The notes beneath the pieces are model-generated. The model was not told the DNA's origin. It did no database searches and saw nothing but the letters and a program-made list of their open reading frames with translations. Of a stretch of DNA of 64,000 bases, positions 57,791 through 64,000 are shown piece by piece (within the stretch, counting starts at the first letter, position 1; each line of letters starts with the position of its first letter). The stretch is from Triangularia verruculosa (Eukaryota; Ascomycota; Sordariomycetes; Sordariales; Podosporaceae): NCBI GenBank assembly GCA_033296885.1, contig MU863962.1, forward strand, positions 92,572 through 156,571, written 5' to 3'. The position numbers and the translations under genes were made by a program.

Positions 57791-59722
57791 TTATATACGC
57801 TCTATCTCATAAAACAGAAGATAAACCTCCCGCTGCATGCTCAAAACATCGCGGGTAGTTGCTTCCTTGACCTTGTCGTCGCTGATGCGCCACCACCGGT
57901 CTTGTACCTTTCGGCGCTTCGGTTTGGCCGAGATCGTGGATTTGGAAGATATTTCCATCAGAGATTTCGAGCTGCTTCCGGCCACGGATGGAGACTTAGG
58001 GGCGATTTTGGAGAATGTTGATTTGGCATTTGCGGCGACCGACTGTAGACTGATCGAGTCCGAGTCCCTCGCCCGGCTGACGGGCATATCGGCCTTTGGG
58101 GGGGAGCTCAAAGATGGCCTTGGTTTATCTTCATCTGGCAAAGCGGGCGTTTGATTTTCCGGTGTTGAGATTGTTAGTGGTTCCAATGGTGGGGTTGGTG
58201 ATTCACCCCCGGAGGGAGACAAGAGATCTGGCGTCGACACCAAGGGACTCTCCTCTCCACCGTCAGGTCGCTGGGCCGTGAGGTGAGGTGTTGGCATCGG
58301 GCTTGCTGTCCTGCTGTAGACGTCCGCCGGCTTGAACGTATTGGGGTTCGAAAAGGGCGGCTGAATGACCTGACGTCTGAAGGTTTCGTAGTGGCCACTA
58401 TCGTGACTTCCCTTGTGTGTAACCACGCCCAGAAGCCTGTACTTCTTTTGGTGAAGTAACCCGCCTAAGGGCAGTTCCTCGGGGAAAGCTACCTTGGCCG
58501 AGTTCTTCTGAGAGTAATGAGCGTCGAAAATAGAGCGGGAAAGGTGGATGGCCAAGATTTTAGGGAAGCTGGTGAGACGGATGTGGCGTGCTATTCGACG
58601 CCTTGGAGCATGGCTGGGGTCTGGCAAGGCGACATCTTTAGGGGGGTTCTCGGGATCTGTTGCAAGAGCAATCTTAAGCTTATCGATGGCTTCTTGCATG
58701 TTTTCTTTCGCCGCTTCCGTGGGGGATCGTTGCAGGTTTGCTTCCAGTAATGATATGGCGTGCGCCAGGCGGCATTTTTCACATTTGAAGTCGTCGATGT
58801 ATTCGGTCTTGAACATGCCATCGAAACAAGCACCAAGTGTCGTAGCTGATGACACCCGTGGCACATTAAGAGTCAAAGTGCAAAATGTTGTTGCAGTGGG
58901 ACGTGGCTTGAAACCGCAAGTCAGGCACTCAATTTGTGATTCAGACCTCCCTTCCATGGGGAAACCTTCCTCGTCCTCGTCCTCGTCCTCGTCAAGTCCG
59001 CTTCCAACATCTCTTATCTGCCCTTGTGGTTTTTCAATCCCGTTGACCTGAATTACCACGGTTTGCTCAGGCCCGTTGTCCGGGCTTGTCTCCTCCTGCT
59101 TTGAAGAATCTTCAGCGAGAGCACCCATTCGCCGAGTAGAAACCCTTGCCCTTTGACCTGCATGATATTCGTTGCAAAGCCTCTCCGCAACTACCTGCAA
59201 AAACTCCTGGGCATCTTGCTGCTGTCTGCTGATTCGCTGACGAAATGCATCCTCGAGAACACGAAGAAATGGCATGGCAGAGATGGTTTTCTTGTGCAGT
59301 GGTCGCTCGTTGAGGGAATCCAGAATGTCTTTCAGACCCTTCGTTACCAATCCTTTCTGAAAGCCCTCCATCTTCCAATCCGGCGTGTCGCTCCGGAAAT
59401 GGTGCCCATCCCCCGGCAACATACCCACCGGTACAACCTGCGCGTACACGAGTTCATCGTCAAGGATGCGACGGTGCGTTTCGCGGATCAAGTAGAGTCG
59501 AAGATCTCCAAGTCCGGCGAGTGCCTGGAGGACAGAGTTGATAAAACAATCATTTGCGGGGTTGGATAGGCCGACAACCCCTCTATTCCGGTTTGTTGAA
59601 GCAGAGGGACCGCTATCGAAGAAGAACGTTGGACCAAACACATAGATAAGGGTGATGGCTGCGAACGAGGCACCTGCAGCATAGGTCGCGACTGTAAGTG
59701 TCTTGTCGGGCATTCTCAACAA
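57791..59722 (-). CDS. UBP16: Ubiquitin-specific protease, Ubp16/USP30-like, membrane-anchored
   Basis: A single exon encodes 643 aa. A membrane segment lies near the N-terminus (about 10-34, VATYAAGASFAAITLIYVFG), matching Ubp16 and USP30, which sit in the mitochondrial outer membrane with the protease in the cytosol. The Cys box reads GLSNPANDCFINSVLQAL (Cys59), differing from the usual GNTC form but with the catalytic Cys and following N-S-x-LQ intact. The QQQDAQEFLQ helix, a zinc-binding-like CLTCGF ... CEKCRLA pair and the His box (VTHKGSHDSGHYETF, near residue 437) are present. The end WWRISDDKVKEATTRDVL, then VYLLFYE, completes the fold. An Asp/Glu run comes from a hexamer repeat. A Ser/Pro-rich insert of about 150 residues splits the His box from the C-terminal strands. 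Confidence 0.9.
   Translation of the reverse strand: MLRMPDKTLTVATYAAGASFAAITLIYVFGPTFFFDSGPSASTNRNRGVVGLSNPANDCFINSVLQALAGLGDLRLYLIRETHRRILDDELVYAQVVPVGMLPGDGHHFRSDTPDWKMEGFQKGLVTKGLKDILDSLNERPLHKKTISAMPFLRVLEDAFRQRISRQQQDAQEFLQVVAERLCNEYHAGQRARVSTRRMGALAEDSSKQEETSPDNGPEQTVVIQVNGIEKPQGQIRDVGSGLDEDEDEDEEGFPMEGRSESQIECLTCGFKPRPTATTFCTLTLNVPRVSSATTLGACFDGMFKTEYIDDFKCEKCRLAHAISLLEANLQRSPTEAAKENMQEAIDKLKIALATDPENPPKDVALPDPSHAPRRRIARHIRLTSFPKILAIHLSRSIFDAHYSQKNSAKVAFPEELPLGGLLHQKKYRLLGVVTHKGSHDSGHYETFRRQVIQPPFSNPNTFKPADVYSRTASPMPTPHLTAQRPDGGEESPLVSTPDLLSPSGGESPTPPLEPLTISTPENQTPALPDEDKPRPSLSSPPKADMPVSRARDSDSISLQSVAANAKSTFSKIAPKSPSVAGSSSKSLMEISSKSTISAKPKRRKVQDRWWRISDDKVKEATTRDVLSMQREVYLLFYEIERI
58968..58993 (-). 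repeat. TCCTCG hexamer microsatellite in coding sequence
   Basis: About four TCCTCG units encode an alternating Asp-Glu run in the deubiquitinase. Length change by units keeps the frame. Confidence 0.85.
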
Positions 59723-60226
59723 GGAGGATCCAGCCAGAAACTAGTAGGTCCCTCGTGTCATGAATGTAAACGTGAATGCGGTCTGAATGATTCTTTCTTG
59801 ACGGCGCGGTCGTCGGCAGGTGCGAAATATTTCGTGCAGGGATCGAATTGGCGAATAATCATAGGCCCGCAAGCTGACAAAGAAAGCGCCAATTAGAGCC
59901 CCTCCGAAAGAAAAAAAGATGCACCTGTGCCAGAAAAAGCGGGGAAACCGTGATCAGCGCGGAGATTTCAAGGATGTAGTCAGTTCTTCAAATGGTCATA
60001 TTATCTTCTCAGTCCTTTGCTTGCCGGTTAAGTCAAAACGGACTGGCGATATAATGCGACTTGGATCAAGGTGACGCTGACGCGGTGAGACCACATGGAG
60101 GGCGGCTACTCCCGCCTTGGCAAATGCTGAAATCGGCGATGCAGTTTGCAACCCTAACCCTTCCGCTCGGTAGGAAGGAAATAAAACAGGGAATTCCACT
60201 CCGCTCCGCATTGGAGGCAGGCATAA
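59723..60226. other. Promoter of the deubiquitinase gene and end of unique sequence
   Basis: Unique sequence of ordinary base composition runs to about 60226, where it changes abruptly to A/T-saturated DNA. The last 41 bases belong to a short duplicated segment. No gene seen. Confidence 0.6.
60186..60226 (+). repeat. Short duplicated segment, less mutated copy
   Basis: Aligns without gaps to 60387-60427. It keeps C and G (CCACTCCGCTCCGCATTGGA) where the other copy has T and A. Confidence 0.7.
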
Positions 60227-61360
60227 TTATTTATAATATAAAGTATTATCTTAATGTAATCAAATATATTAAAGATATAAACTTTTCCTTTTTAATAATA
60301 TATTAAAATATTTATAATATATATAATATTAATGAATAGTAAGAGATATATTAAGTATATAATATATATTAAGAATATTAAATTAGATAGGGACCTCCAC
60401 TCTACTTTATATTAAAGGTAGGTATAAATTTTTAATATAAATTAAATTCGAACTTATAACCTTTAAACTTTTAATATTATATATCTTTATTTATAAAACT
60501 CTTAATACTTACGGATCTTAATATTTAAGTATTTAAGAATTAACTTATTTACTTACCTTAAAATCTATATTTCTATATTACCTAACTAACCTTAAGCTTC
60601 TATATTATATTTAAAATCTCCGCCTTTTAATTAAAGTAAAGTAAATATTGAAATCTCCCTTTATAATAATATATAATATTTTTATAATGAATTTAATATT
60701 TATATTTTATTTTTTAAAAATAATTAATTATAAAGTAAAACTTTTTATTAATTATTATATTAACTAGCCTTTATATTACCTTTTTTAATTCGGTAGTATT
60801 CGAGATTACTTTAACTATAGAAGCTACTATAGTATCGCTAATGGGCTTTATTTTAAAGCGAGGGATGTTCCTATATTTAAATAAGTATTTAGGGATAATA
60901 AAGTTACTCGGCAGTATATTTGTTAGTATTTGCTTCAATAATATAATATATTTTAAGGCTTTATTTAATAACTTAATGGTTCTTGATATTAAAGTTGATG
61001 GTTCTAAAGTATAATAAACTAAGGAGGTTCTTATATATATATTTTAAGGATATATAATCTTTATTATAGTGTAAATATACTTTATATAACATTTAATAGT
61101 TCTTCGTAGCTTTTTTATAGCATTGATATTAAAGTATACGCGAGTATGCCGGAAGTCCGTACATTTATAGTAATTTTTAATATAGGGTACCTTTTAATAT
61201 AAAAATTAAGTTTAATTCGTTATTAAAAAATATTATATTGAACTTATCCCTTTTATTTATTATTAATATTTATAATGTAATATATAATTTAATATATAAT
61301 TTAATAATAAACTATTTATAAGTTAAATCTTATTATTTATATTATTTATATTTTTAAGTA
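60227..61360. repeat. A/T-saturated, heavily mutated repeat-derived DNA (left flank)
   Basis: Almost pure A/T with rare short patches of other bases. No open reading frame of note and no gene motif. The composition contrasts sharply with the 60 kb to its left and matches DNA exhausted by repeat-induced point mutation. The original repeat type cannot be told. Confidence 0.75.
60387..60427 (+). repeat. Short duplicated segment, RIP-mutated copy
   Basis: Same segment as 60186-60226, with 11 changes of C to T or G to A (CCACTCTACTTTATATTAAA) and only two other differences. Confidence 0.7.
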
Positions 61361-61407
61361 ACGTATTTAATAAACGAGCGGATCGGACAAGCGAGTGGAT
61401 CGATTTC
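61361..61407 (+). repeat. Left terminal inverted repeat
   Basis: Matches the reverse complement of 63176-63222 at 45 of 47 positions. Both mismatches are A here for G in the other copy. Confidence 0.95.
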
Positions 61408-61452
61408 TACTACCCTATTACAACCATCCTTAATTGCAAAATAACAATACTA

Positions 61453-63123
61453 CTAACCTATTATAATTACATCAGAAACAGCTAAATCAGACTCTTCTGC
61501 AACCTCCTAGCACGTACGGATATTATAGCCAGGCTTACCGCATACACTACAGCACCGAACCTTCGTACGAGCCCCCCCTGCACTACCGCCATCCGGCTAT
61601 ATTTCTTCCACTGCCTCCCCACCTACGGCCTTCTGGTCCAGTAGATCTTATGCATCTTATACAGTAAATAATCCTCTAAACTACATACGTATTCTTTTAG
61701 CTCTCCGGCGCTTACTTAAAGCCTCGTTAGCCTTACGGAGTAAAGCGTTCTCTGCACGAAGGAGAACTACCTAGTACATTATAGCTATTATACCTTTAGT
61801 AAGCTGGTTTACTATAGTTAATATTAAAGTCGGAGAGTTATTTTGATAGTTGGTAATGCAAGTCTTAATAAGCGTTAACTATAAGTTGGTTTCTCGGGGG
61901 TTTTGTAGTGTCTGGAATACCTAAAGTTATGGAGTACCGAGCCGTAAGGTCGGGGGTATTGGCGTACGAAGCTTTATATCCAGCTTAGAAAGCACCTTTT
62001 CTAGATCATACGGTATAAGGCTAGTACCTATAAAGCTACCCTATATATTCTTCTCCGTTATAAAAGCGAAGAAGGCCTTGCGGAAGGTATAGAAGAACTC
62101 GACCTTACTTACGTAGTTAATATACGCGCGTATTAAGTCCTCGATCTAACGACCGTACGCCTGTTTTAGCAGCCTAAAGTAGCCAATATCGAATAGCTAG
62201 AGGAGGTGAGAGGAATGTAGAGGTATATAGAGCGTAATAATATTATTTTGCTAGTAGTAGCGCTCGAATCCGGTCGAATGGTAGCTTTCGTAGCCGTCGA
62301 GGATTAATAACCGGTATTTGTCCTTTATACGGGACGCTGTATAATAATCGAAGTATTTAATCCAATCTAAGCCTACTAGATTAGTAGTCCAGTTATTATC
62401 GGTAGTTACAATACGCTAATCGGCCGGGAGGTTGCACTCAGTATACTAGTTAACGAGGTAATACTACGCGGCTAAGATAATGAAGGGAGGGATAGCCCAG
62501 CTGAGGGTATTAACTCCCTAAATTACAATCGCCTATTCACGGTTACTAAGCTAGGTTAGTTTCGCCTTACTAAGGCCGTCCGAAATCGTAACTACCATGC
62601 CCGCGAAAATAATGCCTATTATAAACCCAGTCTTATCGAAATTATAAATATTATTATCTATAATACCGTATTTAGCCTTAGTATTCTGTATAAGCGTAAA
62701 CTATTCGGTAATAACCTTTAGATCCTCGCACTTAACCCTTTAATAATCGTATCTACGCATAAAACGTATATAGAACTATAGCTAGCGTTTAACGAAGTTA
62801 TAGGCCTAGCGTTTACTAATAGAAGGCGCGTCGCGTATACGTAGCAGTTAATTAGCTATATCTTCTATACTACTTAATTTAGGTAGGAATACGCGTATAG
62901 AAAGCTCAAGGATATACTAAATTATCGTCTACTCCTCTAAATCCGTCAAATTACATAAGTTAGCTGGAATATCGCGCCGTACAGGCTTACCAGCACATCG
63001 GCAATAGAGGGTAATATAAGGCACAGAATAAAGCCTCACTACAGCTTTAAAGCTTAACTTAGGGTCATTTTTAAGGGCTTCAAATATAAGAACAACTTTT
63101 GCCTTAACTAGAATCGAAGACAT
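61453..63123 (-). pseudogene. Degenerate pogo/Fot1-like transposase with many RIP-type stops
   Basis: From the ATG at 63123 one frame continues to 61453 (557 codons). Five landmarks spread over it are all in the same phase, so there has been no net frame change. The N-terminal CENP-B-like helix-turn-helix region is still readable (FEALKNDPKLSFKAVVRLYS; AGKPVRRDIPANL). The catalytic acidic residues remain in YNFDKTGF (codon about 163), LLILDGYES (about 276) and LFDIGYF (about 312), the D-D-D pattern of pogo elements. A zinc knuckle C-x2-C-x4-Y-x4-C near codon 524 has Tyr where His is expected. More than twenty stops interrupt the frame, most where relatives have Gln or Trp, as produced by C-to-T on either strand. 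It cannot make transposase. Confidence 0.88.
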
Positions 63124-63175
63124 CTTGGTATAGTGGAGGAAATTGATGTTGTAGGTAGAGAGCTGTATCGCGTGC

Positions 63176-63222
63176 GAAATCGATCCACTCGCTTGTCCGA
63201 TCCGCTCGCTTATCAAATACGT
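63176..63222 (-). repeat. Right terminal inverted repeat
   Basis: Partner of 61361-61407; followed by the TA target duplication at 63223-63224. Confidence 0.95.
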
Positions 63223-64000
63223 TAATATTATTATTAATTACTCGTAAGGATTTAGGTTCTTATAAGTAGAGGAGATATCAGGGTTAAGTAAGTAGAGTAA
63301 TTAGTTTCAGTTACTTTATAGGTCCGTATTTAATTTATAATATAAATATTTAATATTATAACGATATACAACCGATCTTTATATTTATTAATTAATTAAT
63401 CTTCTAAGATCCTCCATTATTTAACGCTATTTCCTTCCGGTTATTAATAATTATTTATTTATTAATTATTAACTATACCCTTAATACTCTGATTTTTTAA
63501 ACGACTTTTTCTATTCTATTATTATCTCTTTATTTCTTTTAATAATTATAATATTTTTTAATATTTAATCGACATAACTTTAGTATTTTAAATATTTTAA
63601 AATATAAAAAGTTAAAATAAAATCTATTTTAATAAAGTCGAACTTAAATATAAATATAATTTCTAATATTACTTTAGTAATTATAATTATTGTAATAACC
63701 GTAATTACTTTAATTTTATTAATATCGTTAATAATAATATTTAAAATATAATTATAATACCCGAAATATAAAAGAATGGAAATCTTATCGATTATAATAT
63801 TCATTAATATAATTAATATTTTATTAATAATAAAGATATTTTTTTAGTAAAAATTAATATTAGAGTTAATAGTTCTTTTAAAGTATAATATATTAAAAAA
63901 AGTTTTGTAAATATTTTTTTTATATAAGACTTTTTTACTATAAGTTAAATATATTTTATATAATATATAAAACTTTTTTATAATTTTCGTATACTATTTA
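63223..64000. repeat. A/T-saturated, heavily mutated repeat-derived DNA (right flank)
   Basis: Continues beyond the transposon with the same composition as the left flank. It runs off the window, and no telomere repeat (TTAGGG) is seen. A minus-strand ORF at 63580-63804 is Ile/Lys/Asn/Tyr composition noise. Confidence 0.75.

Larger units (their letters stand above)
61361..63222 (-). mobile_element. Pogo/Fot1-like (Tc1/mariner superfamily) DNA transposon, inactive
   Basis: 1862 bp bounded by 47-bp terminal inverted repeats that begin ACGTATTT and end AAATACGT. A TA dinucleotide flanks each end (61359-61360 and 63223-63224), the target-site duplication of this superfamily. Size and structure fit fungal elements such as Fot1, Pot2 and Flipper. 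One degenerate transposase frame runs on the minus strand. The element is the only part of the A/T block with substantial remaining G+C, kept largely as CpG. Confidence 0.9.

Noticed and set aside
1..60000. Complete tRNA genes
   Set aside because: I looked for A-box and GGTTCGA-type B-box pairs on both strands by eye and found only the half at 44200-44231; a covariance-model scan would be decisive.
60227..61360. Mitochondrial DNA insertion (A/T-rich)
   Set aside because: No mitochondrial gene fragment is readable, and the neighbouring transposon and duplicated segment both point to RIP.
63223..64000. Telomere or centromere at the right end
   Set aside because: No TTAGGG repeats and no satellite structure are visible; RIP-degraded repeats explain the composition.
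1..64000. CRISPR arrays, operons, riboswitches or bacterial-type transferred clusters
   Set aside because: No regularly spaced repeats, no bacterial gene organisation; intron-bearing fungal genes throughout.

Overview
This window is nuclear DNA of a filamentous ascomycete (Pezizomycotina, most likely a Sordariomycete). The evidence is dense short genes on both strands, introns mostly of about 50-150 nt with GTAAGT/GTATGT-like donors and CTAAC/CTGAC branch sites, a fungal gene set (ATG11, lumazine synthase, CFEM and GPI-anchored proteins, flavin-carrier TRP protein, Kes1), and an A/T-saturated block at the right end that carries the mutation pattern of repeat-induced point mutation (RIP).

Layout. 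1-2783: 3' part of a large disordered protein (+). 3.2-8.0 kb: lumazine synthase (-) and a MutL-family protein (+), divergent. 9.8-13.3 kb: FLC/TRP-type membrane protein (+). 13.9-16.4 kb: Cys-rich GPI-anchored protein (-) and a hypothetical protein (-). 17.7-21.3 kb: PP2A regulatory B subunit (+) and Rpb4 (+). 22.2-22.9 kb: uncertain Cys-rich single-pass membrane protein (-). 23.3-28.0 kb: Puf6 (-), Gir2 (+), Acl4 (-), all linked to ribosomes or translation. 28.9-29.6 kb: CFEM-like secreted protein (+). 30.1-33.2 kb: large disordered membrane protein (-). 33.8-35.3 kb: alcohol-acetyltransferase-like enzyme (+). 35.7-36.7 kb: mitochondrial ribosomal protein bL9m (+). 37.2-43.0 kb: ATG11 (-) and a CENP-H-like kinetochore protein (+), divergent. 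45.2-45.7 kb: Nhp6-type HMG protein (+). 47.3-49.3 kb: ten-exon protein of unknown function (+). 50.0-53.0 kb: phosphoglucomutase (+) and oligoribonuclease Rex2 (-). 53.6-57.5 kb: Gfo/Idh/MocA oxidoreductase (+) and Kes1 (+). 57.8-59.7 kb: Ubp16-type deubiquitinase (-). From about 60.2 kb to the end there is no intact gene.

The euchromatic 60 kb is mostly housekeeping, and I see no biosynthetic cluster. The most informative part is the right end. A complete pogo/Fot1-like DNA transposon (61361-63222) has well-preserved 47-bp terminal inverted repeats and a TA target duplication. Its transposase frame (61453-63123) shows no net frame change at five widely spaced points but holds more than twenty stops, mostly where relatives have Gln or Trp. 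It sits inside older and more degraded A/T sequence. At the edge of the block a short duplicated segment (60186-60226 versus 60387-60427) differs almost only by C-to-T and G-to-A changes, which is direct internal evidence for RIP.

Exon boundaries were set by hand from splice signals, reading phase and family conservation. No database search was possible, so names rest on recognised family motifs.
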